DNA of 64,000 bases from HGM04593 sp045657945 (GTDB taxonomy: Bacteria; Bacteroidota; Bacteroidia; Bacteroidales; Bacteroidaceae), in the NCBI GenBank assembly GCA_045657945.1, contig JAZOUB010000040.1, positions 1-64,000 of the forward strand, read 5' to 3'. Positions 15,336 through 24,764 of this stretch are shown in pieces. Position 1 is the first letter of the stretch, and each line of letters begins with the position of its first letter. The notes under the pieces were generated by a model. The model made no database searches, had not been told where the DNA came from, and was given only the letters and a program-made list of their open reading frames with translations. The translations under genes were made by a program, and so were the position numbers.

Positions 15336-15965
15336 ATGATTGCTATAGTAAACTACGATACCGGCAACATACGCTCAGTGGCCAATGCGTTGGCACGCGT
15401 AGGGTGTACCGATTGGGTGTATACCGATGACAAGACTCTATTAACACAGGCCGATAAGGTGATACTTCCTGGGGTGGGAGAGGCCTCTACCGCCATGGCT
15501 AAGCTTGCCGAGCGGAGCCTCGATACCTTTATCCCTACACTGACGCAGCCTGTTCTGGGGATATGTGTGGGCACGCAGCTCATGTGCCAGAGTAGCGAGG
15601 AGGGCAATGTGCAGTGCATGGGCATCTTCCGCACCAAGGTGAAAAGGTTTCAGCCCATCAACCATCCGGATGGAGATTTGTCGACTGTCAATAGTCAATT
15701 GTCAATTGAGAAAATCCCTCACATGGGTTGGAATCAAATAACAGATCTGCGCACACCGCTCTTCAAGGATATTGCTGACGGAGCTTATATTTACTACGTG
15801 CACTCGTACTACCCCGAGCTGTGTGCCGATACTATTGCCACGAGCCACTACATCAATTCCTTCAGTGGGGCGTTAGGCCGTGACAACTTCTTTGGTACCC
15901 AGTTCCATCCCGAGAAGAGCGGAGTTGTAGGGGCGCAAATCATCAGGAATTTTTTGGAACTATAA
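15336..15965 (+). CDS. hisH: Imidazole glycerol phosphate synthase, glutamine amidotransferase subunit
   Basis: 209 aa class-I glutaminase that feeds ammonia to HisF. Nucleophile Cys77 lies in LGICVGTQLM and the His/Glu of the triad in GTQFHPEKSG near 191-193. Between FRTKVKRFQ and KIPHMGWNQ there are about 20 extra residues (NHPDGDLSTVNSQLSIE) encoded by the tandem unit GTCAATAGTCAATTGTCAAT at about 15687-15710, an intergenic-style repeat read in frame. hisA and hisF do not follow; a PanE paralog does, 47 bp later. Probably functional, as the insert sits on a surface loop. Confidence 0.94.
   Translation: MIAIVNYDTGNIRSVANALARVGCTDWVYTDDKTLLTQADKVILPGVGEASTAMAKLAERSLDTFIPTLTQPVLGICVGTQLMCQSSEEGNVQCMGIFRTKVKRFQPINHPDGDLSTVNSQLSIEKIPHMGWNQITDLRTPLFKDIADGAYIYYVHSYYPELCADTIATSHYINSFSGALGRDNFFGTQFHPEKSGVVGAQIIRNFLEL
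15684..15711. repeat. Tandem GTCAATnGTCAAT repeat inside hisH
   Basis: Three copies of a GTCAAT-core unit with 8-9 base spacing (ACTGTCAATAGTCAATTG...). It is similar to CCAACAGTCAATAGC at ~5255-5270 and lies within the extra loop of HisH. Confidence 0.75.
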
Positions 15966-16012
15966 ATGTTTGTCAAGTATAGAATTGGATATTAACCTAA
16001 AAACTGAATACT

Positions 16013-17023
16013 ATGCGTGTAGCAATCTACGGTGCCGGCTCATTGGGCACCATACTTGGAGCCTATATTAGCAAGGCTGGTGAGGCTATAGAACTTATTA
16101 ACCGCAACAAAGCACATGTGGAGGCGTTGCAAACGAAGGGTGCGAAAGTTGTGGGTACGGTAGAGTTTGTTCAACCTGTCAATGCGTATACTCTTGATGC
16201 AATGAGTGGGAATTATGATGTGCTTTTCCTTATGACCAAGCAGCAACATAATGCAGAGGTGGTGGCAATGCTCAAGGATTACCTTGCTTCTGATGGTGTG
16301 CTTGTGACCTTCCAGAACGGATTGCCCGAGGTGCAGATAGCTGAAATCCTGGGTGAAGAGCGTGTGCTGGGGTGTACTGTGGCGTGGGGAGCTACCTTGC
16401 AATCGCCCGGTGTGTGCGAACTGACTAGCGAGCCTGATGCTCTTTCGTTTTCGCTGGGTGCCATCTCGAAGCGTCGTAACAAGCACTTTGATAAGGTGAA
16501 GGAACTACTTGAATTGATGGGAACGGTGGATGTGGAGGAAAATTTTCTTGGTACCCGATGGAGTAAGCTGCTCATCAATGCTGCCTTCTCTGGTATGAGT
16601 GCTGTGCTGGGGTGCACTTTCGGCGAAGCGGCCGGGCCGCGTGATTCGCGACGTGTGGTGCAAGCGCTTATTAAGGAGTGTATTGATGTGTGCGCTAAAG
16701 GAGGAATTCGTATCGAGCCTGTTCAGGGAAAAGATATCGTGAAACTTCTGGATTATACCAATCCGCTTAAGAAGGTTTTCTCTTATCTTATAATTCCCAT
16801 AGCGATACGCAAGCATGCCAAACTGAAAGCAAGCATGTTGCAGGATCTTGAGAAGGGAAAACTTACCGAGGTGGATGCTATCAATGGGGCTGTGTCTGCC
16901 TTTGGCCAGAAGGTGGGAGTCCCGACCCCTGCAAATGATTGCGTGGTGGAGATTATTCATAAAATAGAACAGGGTGAATTGAACCCAAGTGTTGATAATC
17001 TGCGCTATTTCAAAAGAGACTGA
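16013..17023 (+). CDS. panE: 2-dehydropantoate 2-reductase family protein (PanE/ApbA), copy 2
   Basis: 336 aa with GxGxxG at 7-12 and the same TRWSKLLINAAFSG active-site segment as copy 1. The two proteins align end to end without large gaps and are about 85% identical, but this gene uses many A/T-ending codons where copy 1 uses G/C. It follows hisH in the same direction and ends at a strong bidirectional terminator. One of the two copies may serve a different keto-acid; the sequence does not decide which. Confidence 0.85.
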   Translation: MRVAIYGAGSLGTILGAYISKAGEAIELINRNKAHVEALQTKGAKVVGTVEFVQPVNAYTLDAMSGNYDVLFLMTKQQHNAEVVAMLKDYLASDGVLVTFQNGLPEVQIAEILGEERVLGCTVAWGATLQSPGVCELTSEPDALSFSLGAISKRRNKHFDKVKELLELMGTVDVEENFLGTRWSKLLINAAFSGMSAVLGCTFGEAAGPRDSRRVVQALIKECIDVCAKGGIRIEPVQGKDIVKLLDYTNPLKKVFSYLIIPIAIRKHAKLKASMLQDLEKGKLTEVDAINGAVSAFGQKVGVPTPANDCVVEIIHKIEQGELNPSVDNLRYFKRD

Positions 17024-17055
17024 AGCTCTGTCTATATTTGATGTATATAATAAAG

Positions 17056-17090
17056 GAACAGCCAAAACCGCATTGCGATTTTGGCTGTTC
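17056..17090. terminator. Bidirectional terminator between the PanE paralog and pgk
   Basis: Stem GAACAGCCAAAACCGC/GCGATTTTGGCTGTTC with one mismatch and a 3-nt loop. It serves two convergent genes. Confidence 0.8.
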
Positions 17091-17113
17091 TGTAATAGGG
17101 GAGAATCTCAATA

Positions 17114-18361
17114 TTAGCCCTGGATAGCAGCTACACCGGGAAGTACCTTACCCTCGATAGCCTCGAGAAGAGCACCACCACCTGTTGAGATGTATGATAC
17201 CTGGTCGGCCATACCGAACTTGTTGATACAAGCTACAGAGTCACCACCACCGATGAGTGAGAATGCACCGTTGGCAGTTGCCTTGCCGATAGCCTCGGCA
17301 ATAGCGCGTGAACCAGCTGTGAAGTTGTCGAACTCGAACACACCTGCAGGACCGTTCCAAAGGATAGTCTTTGCGTCAACGATAGCAGCTGCGAAAGCCT
17401 TCTGAGCCTCTGGACCTGCATCCAAGCCCTCCCAACCTGCTGGGATAGCCTTTGCTGAGCAAACCTGTGTGTTGGCGTCGTTAGAGAAATCATCGGCTGC
17501 AACGCAGTCCTCGGCAAGTACAAGGTTTACACCCTTAGCCTTAGCCTGCTCCATGATGTTCAAAGCGAGGTCGAGCTTGTCGTCCTCAACGATTGAACGG
17601 CCGATTTCGCCACCCTGAGCCTTGGCGAATGTGTATGTCATACCACCGCAGAGGATGAGGTTATCTACCTTGTCCATCAAGTTCTCGATGATACCGATCT
17701 TTGTAGATACCTTTGAACCACCCATGATAGCTGTGAATGGACGCTTGATGTCCTTGAGGATGTTGTCAACAGCCTGAACCTCCTTCTCCATCAAGTAACC
17801 GAGCATCTTGTTGTCTGCATCGAAGTAGTCTGCGATAACAGCTGTTGATGCGTGACGACGGTGAGCTGTACCGAAAGCGTCGTTGATGTAGCAGTCTGCG
17901 TAAGAAGCGAGAGTCTTTGAGAACTCCTTCTGTGACTCCTTCATTGCCTTCTTAGCGTCGTTGTATGCTGGATCCTCCTTGTCGATACCTACTGGCTTGC
18001 CCTCCTCCTCGGGATAGAAACGGAGGTTCTCGAGCATCAAAACCTCACCTGGCTTCAATGCAGCAGCAGCCTCGGCAGCCTTTGCGCAGTCGGGAGCGAA
18101 CTGAACAGCAACACCCAACTTCTCTGATACAGCGTCAACAATCTGGCTCAAAGAGTACTTTGCGTTAACCTTGCCCTTTGGCTTGCCCATGTGAGACATG
18201 ATGATGAGTGCACCACCATCGGCCAAAACCTTCTTCAAAGTGGGGAGAGCACCACGGATACGTGTGTCGTCTGTGATTTTGCCCTCTTCGTTCAAGGGTA
18301 CATTGAAGTCAACACGAACGATTGCCTTCTTACCGGCAAACTGGAAATTGTCAATTGTCAT
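17114..18361 (-). CDS. pgk: Phosphoglycerate kinase
   Basis: 415 aa, normal length. It catalyses the ATP-forming step of glycolysis, 1,3-bisphosphoglycerate to 3-phosphoglycerate, in the cytoplasm. N-terminal substrate domain VRVDFNVPL near 15-23, RFYPEEE, and HRRHAST; hinge and nucleotide domain with GGSKVSTK, GPAGVFEF and the C-terminal GGGDSVACINKFG. A minus-strand -7 box TATCTTTG lies at 18414-18421. Codon use is strongly biased, as expected for a highly expressed gene. Confidence 0.98.
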   Translation of the reverse strand: MTIDNFQFAGKKAIVRVDFNVPLNEEGKITDDTRIRGALPTLKKVLADGGALIIMSHMGKPKGKVNAKYSLSQIVDAVSEKLGVAVQFAPDCAKAAEAAAALKPGEVLMLENLRFYPEEEGKPVGIDKEDPAYNDAKKAMKESQKEFSKTLASYADCYINDAFGTAHRRHASTAVIADYFDADNKMLGYLMEKEVQAVDNILKDIKRPFTAIMGGSKVSTKIGIIENLMDKVDNLILCGGMTYTFAKAQGGEIGRSIVEDDKLDLALNIMEQAKAKGVNLVLAEDCVAADDFSNDANTQVCSAKAIPAGWEGLDAGPEAQKAFAAAIVDAKTILWNGPAGVFEFDNFTAGSRAIAEAIGKATANGAFSLIGGGDSVACINKFGMADQVSYISTGGGALLEAIEGKVLPGVAAIQG

Positions 18362-18413
18362 GATTGAAAATTTATTTAGTTAATAAAATCAGTTTCTATT
18401 TACTGCAATATTG

Positions 18414-18421
18414 CAAAGATA
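18414..18421 (-). promoter_or_regulatory. pgk -7 box
   Basis: TATCTTTG on the minus strand, 52 bp before the pgk ATG; the -33 region is weak (CTTG near 18439). Confidence 0.5.
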
Positions 18422-18514
18422 TAATATTTTTATATAAACAAGGTTATAAATGAGGAAAAAGTTGAATATAAGGTGAAATGTTAAAAGTGAAAATGCGAAA
18501 GCTAAAAACGGATT

Positions 18515-19165
18515 TCAGCTTTTACCTTTCCGCTTTGCGCTCTCTTTGCACACGGCTGTCAGTCCGCACTTCTCGCACTTGGGCGAGCGTGCCGTGCAGA
18601 CATAGCGGCCATGCAGTATCAGCCAATGATGCGCCTTGGGGATGACATCATGAGGCAGATGCTTCATTAGTTCCTTCTCGACGCTGTAGGGGGTGGTACA
18701 ACGCTTGGGCACAAGCCCTATGCGGTGGCTTACGCGGAATACATGGGTGTCAACCGCCATTGCACTTCTGTCCCAAACAACGGAAAGAATTACATTCGCA
18801 GTCTTGCGTCCCACGCCGGGCAGGGTGGTGAGCTCCTCAAGGGTGTCGGGGACCTCGCCGCCAAAAACGCTGCACAGCTTCTGCGCCATGCCCACAAGGT
18901 GCTTTGCCTTGTTGTTGGGGTAAGAGACGCTCTTTATGTAGTTGTATATTTCGTCTGGGTGCGCCTCGGCCATCTCCCATGCAGTGGGGTAACGCCCTAT
19001 GAGGTCGGGGGTCACCATGTTCACGCGCTTGTCGGTGCATTGCGCCGACAGTATTACTGCCACAAGCAGGTCGAACGGGTTGGTGTAGTCCAGCTCTGTC
19101 TCGGCCACAGGCATGGAGGCCTCAAAATACTCTATTACCTTATTATATAGTTCGCTTTTCTTCAT
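18515..19165 (-). CDS. nth: Endonuclease III (DNA glycosylase/AP lyase)
   Basis: 216 aa. It removes oxidised pyrimidines and nicks the abasic site. The helix-hairpin-helix reads LPGVGRKTANVIL, with the catalytic Lys in GRKTAN and the catalytic Asp in MAVDTHVFRVSHR. The C-terminal [4Fe-4S] cluster motif CTARSPKCEKCGLTAVC gives C-x6-C-x2-C-x5-C. Full length. It lies upstream of pgk in the same direction, but pgk has its own promoter. Confidence 0.96.
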   Translation of the reverse strand: MKKSELYNKVIEYFEASMPVAETELDYTNPFDLLVAVILSAQCTDKRVNMVTPDLIGRYPTAWEMAEAHPDEIYNYIKSVSYPNNKAKHLVGMAQKLCSVFGGEVPDTLEELTTLPGVGRKTANVILSVVWDRSAMAVDTHVFRVSHRIGLVPKRCTTPYSVEKELMKHLPHDVIPKAHHWLILHGRYVCTARSPKCEKCGLTAVCKESAKRKGKS

Positions 19166-19413
19166 TGTCTCTCTTTTTGCAATGGCTTTTACAAAGCCGT
19201 ATTAGTGCAAAAATAGTGATAATAGTTCAAAATGCAACAATTATCCCTTGTTGCTTTTATGTCGCCGGTAAATGTGTCCTTTTTCATGGTCTTTTTTTCG
19301 TCACTCTGCCACGGAAATCGGCTGTTTTTGGTATTTATGTCTGTTTTGGCAAATATTTGCTAACTGTCTGTCGCTTTTTTGTCTAATATTTGTCTTTTTA
19401 AGTTATTTTAATC

Positions 19414-19445
19414 TTTGGTTATTCAAAAGTTATTTTGTAATTTTG
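19414..19445 (+). promoter_or_regulatory. Promoter of the glycogen operon
   Basis: TTTG at 19414-19417, a 20-bp spacer, TAATTTTG at 19438-19445. The transcript would carry a ~95-nt leader. The region 19166-19410 is AT-rich with nothing else recognisable. Confidence 0.72.
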
Positions 19446-19548
19446 CACTTCATTTTGAGAGAGGGGGTACTTTCTCTCCATTTGTTATATATAATAAGGT
19501 GTTCCAGGAGTGTGGAAACCTTGGATTTTTGAGTATTATTTATTTGAG

Positions 19549-21210
19549 ATGAAGAAAGAACTATTGCTTCCCGATTATCTCTTTGAGATTAGCTGGGAGG
19601 TTTGTAACAAGGTGGGCGGAATCTATACAGTGGTATCTACAAAGGCCCGTACCATCTCCGAAATAGAGGGATTGAATGCAATCTACATCGGTCCCGATTT
19701 GTGGAAAGAGAAGGAGAATCCACTTTTTACCGAGGATAAGCGTCTGTGGAATGCATGGCGCAAGAAGATAAACAGCGATAAGCTGACCGTTCGTTGTGGT
19801 TACTGGGAGATTCCCGGCCGTCCAAAAGTGGTGCTTGTTGACTATACCGGCTACATGGACGACAAGGATTCAATTTATGGCGAGTTGTGGAACGACTTTG
19901 GTGTTGATTCACTCCATGGCTATGGCGACTATGACGATTCTATGATTTTCGGTTACGCTGTAGGTAAAGTTATCGAGAGTTTCTACAATAGCAACATAAA
20001 GGCCGGCAGCAATGTGGTTGTTCAGGCTCATGAATGGCAGAGTGGTGGTGCAGCGCTGTACCTGAAGAAGAACCTGCCTGCTGTGGGTACAATCTTCACA
20101 ACTCACGCTACAAGCATTGGCCGTTCAATTGCTTCAAACGGCAAGCCCCTGTATGATTACTTCGACGGTTACAACGGTGACCAGATGGCCGAGGAACTCA
20201 ATGTGCAGTCAAAGCAGTCGGTAGAGAAGAACACTGCGCTGAATGTTGACTGTTTCACAACTGTGAGCGAGATTACAGCACGTGAGTGCAAGCAGCTTGT
20301 TGGCCGTGAGTGCGAGGTGATACTGGAGAATGGTTTTGAGAAGGACTTTGTTCCTGTTGGCAAGGACTTCACAGCAAAGAGAAAGGCTGCACGCAAGGCA
20401 CGCCTGCGCGTGGCGGCAGCTCTCACCGGCGACACTATTGCCGATGATGCTATTATAATAGGTATTGGCGGACGCATGGAGATGCGTAACAAGGGTATCG
20501 ACATGTTCCTTGAGTCTATGGCTCGCCTTAATGCATGCGAGGGTCTTGCACGCGATGTTGTCGCGTTCATTGATGTTCCTGCATGGTCGGGCGATGCACG
20601 CGAGGACCTGGTGAAGCGTCTTGCAAGCGACAAGGATGCTTGGGAGACTCCGCTGCCAAACCCTTACCTCACACATGAGCTCCATAACTTCTATGAGGAT
20701 GCTATTGCATGCGGCATACGCCACTTGCAGATTGACAACCGCAGCGGCAAGAACCGTGTGAAGGTTATCTATGTTCCTTGCTATCTCAAGGGCAACGACG
20801 GTATCTTCAACAAGGATTACTATGATGTGCTCATCGGTAACGACCTTAACATCTATCCATCGTACTACGAGCCATGGGGTTATACTCCGCTCGAGAGCGC
20901 AGCGTTCCACATCCCTACCATCACCACCAACCTTGCAGGCTTTGGTCTCTGGGTTAACTCGGTGCTTGGCCGTCGTGGCGAACTGCTTGATGGTGTAGAG
21001 GTTATCTCAAGAACTGACAGCAACTATTTCGATGCAGCCGATGTTATTACAAAAAATATTTGTAACTTTGCGGAACTTTCTGACAAAGAGGTAAATGACT
21101 GTCGCAAAAAGGTTGCAAAGGTTGCCGAAAAGGCTCTCTGGAAGCACTTCATCAAGAACTATCTACAGGCATACGACATCGCTCTGACAGCTGCAAACGA
21201 CAGAAAATAA
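19549..21210 (+). CDS. Glycogen synthase, GT3 (eukaryotic-like) family
   Basis: 553 aa from the ATG of MKKELLLPDYLFEISWEV; a TTG-like start 13 codons upstream is unlikely. The N-terminal motif ISWEVCNKVGGIYTVVSTKA is the hallmark of the GT3 glycogen synthases of fungi, animals and Bacteroidetes, not of GT5 GlgA. Sugar-nucleotide and acceptor residues appear in AHEWQSGGAALYLK, FTTHATSIGRS and PSYYEPWGYTPLESAAF. It extends alpha-1,4-glucan from a nucleotide sugar (donor not decided here). A glycogen phosphorylase gene follows after 30 bp, so synthesis and breakdown share a transcript. Confidence 0.93.
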   Translation: MKKELLLPDYLFEISWEVCNKVGGIYTVVSTKARTISEIEGLNAIYIGPDLWKEKENPLFTEDKRLWNAWRKKINSDKLTVRCGYWEIPGRPKVVLVDYTGYMDDKDSIYGELWNDFGVDSLHGYGDYDDSMIFGYAVGKVIESFYNSNIKAGSNVVVQAHEWQSGGAALYLKKNLPAVGTIFTTHATSIGRSIASNGKPLYDYFDGYNGDQMAEELNVQSKQSVEKNTALNVDCFTTVSEITARECKQLVGRECEVILENGFEKDFVPVGKDFTAKRKAARKARLRVAAALTGDTIADDAIIIGIGGRMEMRNKGIDMFLESMARLNACEGLARDVVAFIDVPAWSGDAREDLVKRLASDKDAWETPLPNPYLTHELHNFYEDAIACGIRHLQIDNRSGKNRVKVIYVPCYLKGNDGIFNKDYYDVLIGNDLNIYPSYYEPWGYTPLESAAFHIPTITTNLAGFGLWVNSVLGRRGELLDGVEVISRTDSNYFDAADVITKNICNFAELSDKEVNDCRKKVAKVAEKALWKHFIKNYLQAYDIALTAANDRK

Positions 21211-21240
21211 CAAACGAAATATTCATTTAATAAAAATAAT

Positions 21241-23805
21241 ATGATTGCAATTAGTAACGCAAACCAACCTAGTTGGAAAACAGTTAATGTAAAATCTTAC
21301 ATTCCCGAGTCGCTCAAGCCACTCGAGGAATTGTCACGTAACCTTTGGTGGGTATGGAACGAGGAGGCTAAGGAACTCTTCAAGATGCTCGATGCCGACC
21401 TCTTCAAGGCATGTGGCGGTAACCCGGTTCTCTTGTTGGAGAAGTTGGGCGTTGAGAAACTCGACGAGCTTTCAAAGAACAAGACTATTCTTGACAAGCT
21501 TGCTGATGTTTATGCCGATTTCCGTCGCTACATGGATGTTAAGCCAAACGCTGAGCGTCCTTCAGTAGCTTACTTCTGCATGGAGTACGGTTTGACAAGC
21601 GTGTTGAAGATCTACTCTGGTGGTCTTGGTATCCTTGCCGGTGACTACTTGAAGGAGGCTTCTGACTCAAATGTTGATATGTGTGCAGTTGGTTTCTTGT
21701 ATCGTTACGGTTACTTCAGCCAGTCACTTTCAATGGACGGCTCACAGATCGCTAACTACGATGCACAGAACTTCAACCAGCTCCCAATCGAGCGCGTTTA
21801 CGAGGCAGACGGTGTTACACCACTCGTAATCCATGTTCCATACATCGACTACTATGTTCACGCTAATGTTTGGAAGGTGAATGTAGGTCGTGTGCCCCTT
21901 TACTTGCTCGACACTGACTTTGACATGAACAGCGAGTTCGACAAGCCAATTACTCACAAACTCTATGGTGGCGACTGGGAAAACCGCTTGAAGCAGGAGA
22001 TTCTCCTTGGTATCGGTGGTATGATTGCATTGGAGAAGATGGGTATCAAGAAGGAGATCTACCACTGCAACGAGGGTCACGCAGCACTCTGCAACCTCTA
22101 CCGTCTGACACAGTACATCAAGACCGGTTACACATACGAGGAGGCACTTGAGATCGTACGCTCAAGCAGCCTTTATACAGTTCACACTCCAGTGCCTGCA
22201 GGTCACGACTACTTCGACGAGGCTCTCTTCGGCAAGTACATGAGAGGTTATGCAAGCCAGCTCAACATCACTTGGGACGACTTGATGAACCTTGGCCGCA
22301 TCAACGCAGGTGACAAGAACGAGCGTTTCTGTATGTCAACATTCGCTTGTAACACTTGCCAGGAAATCAACGGTGTGAGCCGCCTCCACGGTAAGGTATC
22401 AAAGGATATGTTCGCTGAGATTTGGAAGGGTTACTTCCCATCAGAGAACCATGTAGGTTATGTAACCAACGGTGTTCACTACCCAACATGGGTTGCTCCT
22501 GAGTGGGATAACCTCTACAAGCAGAACTTCGATCCAAGCTTCATCAGCGACCAGTCTAACGAGAGCATCTGGCATGCAATCGAGAACATCTCTAACGAGA
22601 CTATCTGGAACACTCGCGTAGCTCGCAAGAAGATGCTTATCGACTACATCAAGAAGGCGTTCAGCGAGGAGTGGTTGAAGAACCAGGGCGACCCAATGCG
22701 TATCGTTGATGTTGTGAAGAAGATTAACCCCGATGCACTTGTTATCGGTTTCGCACGCCGCTTTGCTACTTACAAACGTGCTCACCTTCTCTTCACAGAC
22801 CTCGACCGTCTTGCTAAGCTTCTCAACAACCCAGAGCGTCCAATCCAGTTCCTCTTCGCAGGTAAGGCTCACCCACACGATGGTGCAGGTCAGGGCTTGA
22901 TCAAGAAGATTATCGAGGTTTCACGCCGTCCTGAGTTCGTTGGTAAAATTATTTTCCTCGAGAACTACGATATGGATCTCGCTAAGTTGCTCGTATCAGG
23001 TGTGGATATCTGGATGAACACTCCAACCCGTCCTCTCGAGGCATCAGGTACATCTGGTGAGAAGGCTCTTATGAACGGTGTCCTCAACTTCTCGGTTCTC
23101 GATGGTTGGTGGTGCGAGGGCTACAAGCCAGGCGCAGGTTGGGCATTGAAGGAAGAGCGTACATACCAGAACCAGGAGTTCCAGGATCAGCTCGACGCCG
23201 CTACAATCTACACATTGCTCGAGAACGAGATTCTCCCAATGTACTACAACCGCGGTGGCAAGGCTTACTCTGACGAGTGGGTTGCTTGCATCAAGAAGTC
23301 TATCGCAGAGGTTGCTCCTCACTTCACAATGAAGCGCCAGCTCGATGACTACTACAGCAAGTTCTACTGCAAGCAGGCACAGCGTTATCACCACCTCATC
23401 GCTGACGACTCTAAGGTTGTTCGCGAACTCGCTAAGTGGAAAGAGGAGGTTGCTGCTAAGTGGAACGCAGTTGAGGTTCTCTCTGTAGAGGCTGATGCTG
23501 ACTTCCTCAACGGTGCAATGTCTGCAGGTGATAAGTACAATGTAACAGTTAAGGTTGACGAGAAGGGCCTTGACAATGCAGTAGCAGTTGAGCTCGTTGT
23601 ATTGGCTCCTGATGCTAAGGGTCACGACTGCATATTCGCAACTTATCCATTGGAGGTTGTACAGCGCGAGGGTAATGTATTTACATTCGGTGCCGAGATC
23701 GCTCCTACAAACGCAGGTGCATTCAAGCTCGCATTCCGTATGTATCCTAACCACGCTGAGCTTCCACACCGTATGGACTTTGCTTATGTTAAGTGGTTCG
23801 CTTAA
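21241..23805 (+). CDS. glgP: Alpha-glucan (glycogen) phosphorylase, GT35 short form
   Basis: 854 aa. It releases glucose-1-phosphate from alpha-1,4-glucan. The PLP-binding Lys lies in EASGTSGEKALMNGVLNFSVLDGWW; also FCMEYGLTSVLKIYSGGLGILAGDYLKEASD at the N-terminal side and CNEGHAAL. The last ~100 residues form an extra beta-rich domain typical of the bacterial short form. It uses a narrow set of preferred codons, pointing to high expression. A perfect terminator follows. Confidence 0.95.
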   Translation: MIAISNANQPSWKTVNVKSYIPESLKPLEELSRNLWWVWNEEAKELFKMLDADLFKACGGNPVLLLEKLGVEKLDELSKNKTILDKLADVYADFRRYMDVKPNAERPSVAYFCMEYGLTSVLKIYSGGLGILAGDYLKEASDSNVDMCAVGFLYRYGYFSQSLSMDGSQIANYDAQNFNQLPIERVYEADGVTPLVIHVPYIDYYVHANVWKVNVGRVPLYLLDTDFDMNSEFDKPITHKLYGGDWENRLKQEILLGIGGMIALEKMGIKKEIYHCNEGHAALCNLYRLTQYIKTGYTYEEALEIVRSSSLYTVHTPVPAGHDYFDEALFGKYMRGYASQLNITWDDLMNLGRINAGDKNERFCMSTFACNTCQEINGVSRLHGKVSKDMFAEIWKGYFPSENHVGYVTNGVHYPTWVAPEWDNLYKQNFDPSFISDQSNESIWHAIENISNETIWNTRVARKKMLIDYIKKAFSEEWLKNQGDPMRIVDVVKKINPDALVIGFARRFATYKRAHLLFTDLDRLAKLLNNPERPIQFLFAGKAHPHDGAGQGLIKKIIEVSRRPEFVGKIIFLENYDMDLAKLLVSGVDIWMNTPTRPLEASGTSGEKALMNGVLNFSVLDGWWCEGYKPGAGWALKEERTYQNQEFQDQLDAATIYTLLENEILPMYYNRGGKAYSDEWVACIKKSIAEVAPHFTMKRQLDDYYSKFYCKQAQRYHHLIADDSKVVRELAKWKEEVAAKWNAVEVLSVEADADFLNGAMSAGDKYNVTVKVDEKGLDNAVAVELVVLAPDAKGHDCIFATYPLEVVQREGNVFTFGAEIAPTNAGAFKLAFRMYPNHAELPHRMDFAYVKWFA

Positions 23806-23825
23806 TAATAGAGCTTATATATATG

Positions 23826-23864
23826 AAAAACGCTCTTGCCGCATGGCAAGAGCGTTTTTTTTTA
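23826..23864 (+). terminator. Rho-independent terminator of the glycogen operon
   Basis: AAAAACGCTCTTGCC, loop GCAT, GGCAAGAGCGTTTTT then further T residues: a perfect 15-bp stem with U-tract. Confidence 0.9.
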
Positions 23865-24021
23865 TTTATTATAATAAAATCATGTTAATCTGTTGAAAAA
23901 AAACTTCTCAGCATTTATCTTTGTAAAAGAAAATCAATTCTTATGTCTCGTTTACAATGAGAATAATCTCCTTATAAAAACTGAGTAACATATAAATATT
24001 TTAACCTTAAAATTTATAACT

Positions 24022-24465
24022 ATGGAAAATCAAGATGCGGACAAGATCAAAGCATTGAAAGAGCGACTTTCAAAGTTGGAAAATGACCTTAAAAATGATG
24101 ATGTCAACATTCGTAAAGAGTCTGAGTTGAAAAATGGATATCAGAAAGAAATGCAGGAGTTTGATCATTCAGTTAATCACAAGCCACATTTAAGAACAGG
24201 TGCAGAGAAAACACTGTACATGTTATCAAACATCTCATTGGCGCTTGGAATCATATTGACCTTCTTTTGTGCATACAAATTGATCTTCATCGAGGTTTCT
24301 CATTATAGTTACTACGAAGGAGTGAAAACAACAACAGAATTCCGTTGGGAAGGTCTGATTGCAACTTTGTCAGTGTTTGTATCTACAATATTTACCTGGG
24401 CTGTATTACGAGTTCAGGCTAACATATCTATGACCTTAAAAGAAATTAACAATAAGATTAAATAG
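24022..24465 (+). CDS. Hypothetical membrane protein with N-terminal coiled coil
   Basis: 147 aa, not recognised. Residues 1-50 are highly charged with heptad-like spacing (IKALKERLSKLENDLKND), suggesting a cytoplasmic coiled coil. Two membrane helices follow (about 70-90, YMLSNISLALGIILTFFCAYKLIF, and 113-133, GLIATLSVFVSTIFTWAVL), then a short charged tail. A -7 box TATCTTTG at 23916-23923 with GTTG 20 bp earlier gives a ~90-nt leader. Single-gene unit with its own terminator. Confidence 0.75.
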   Translation: MENQDADKIKALKERLSKLENDLKNDDVNIRKESELKNGYQKEMQEFDHSVNHKPHLRTGAEKTLYMLSNISLALGIILTFFCAYKLIFIEVSHYSYYEGVKTTTEFRWEGLIATLSVFVSTIFTWAVLRVQANISMTLKEINNKIK

Positions 24466-24490
24466 AGATATGCTTTATTTGAGACTTTAT

Positions 24491-24518
24491 ACCCTCGCCA
24501 GATGCGTCTGACGAGGGT
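24491..24518 (+). terminator. Terminator after the coiled-coil membrane protein
   Basis: ACCCTCGCCAGA/TCTGACGAGGGT stem with loop TGCG, then GTTTCTTTC. The remaining gap to 24764 is AT-rich and holds only a weak -7 box TACCTTTA near 24751. Confidence 0.75.
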
Positions 24519-24764
24519 GTTTCTTTCTAATTACCTGCCCCCCAAAAAAAACAAAGTGAATTTTTGTATATAATTACCCCAATGGTCTCTGCCTAATTTG
24601 GAAAATATGCCTTGGTTTTGCAGCTTTTTGACGTTACATTCTTTACTTAACCTTATTGTTTTTAAGGATAATTGATATGCAGATGAGTGGAAAGTTCTGC
24701 TTTTTTGTTTTTATAACACTAGTGACTCAAAATTTTTCTAAATTTTGAGTACCTTTACCGCACT

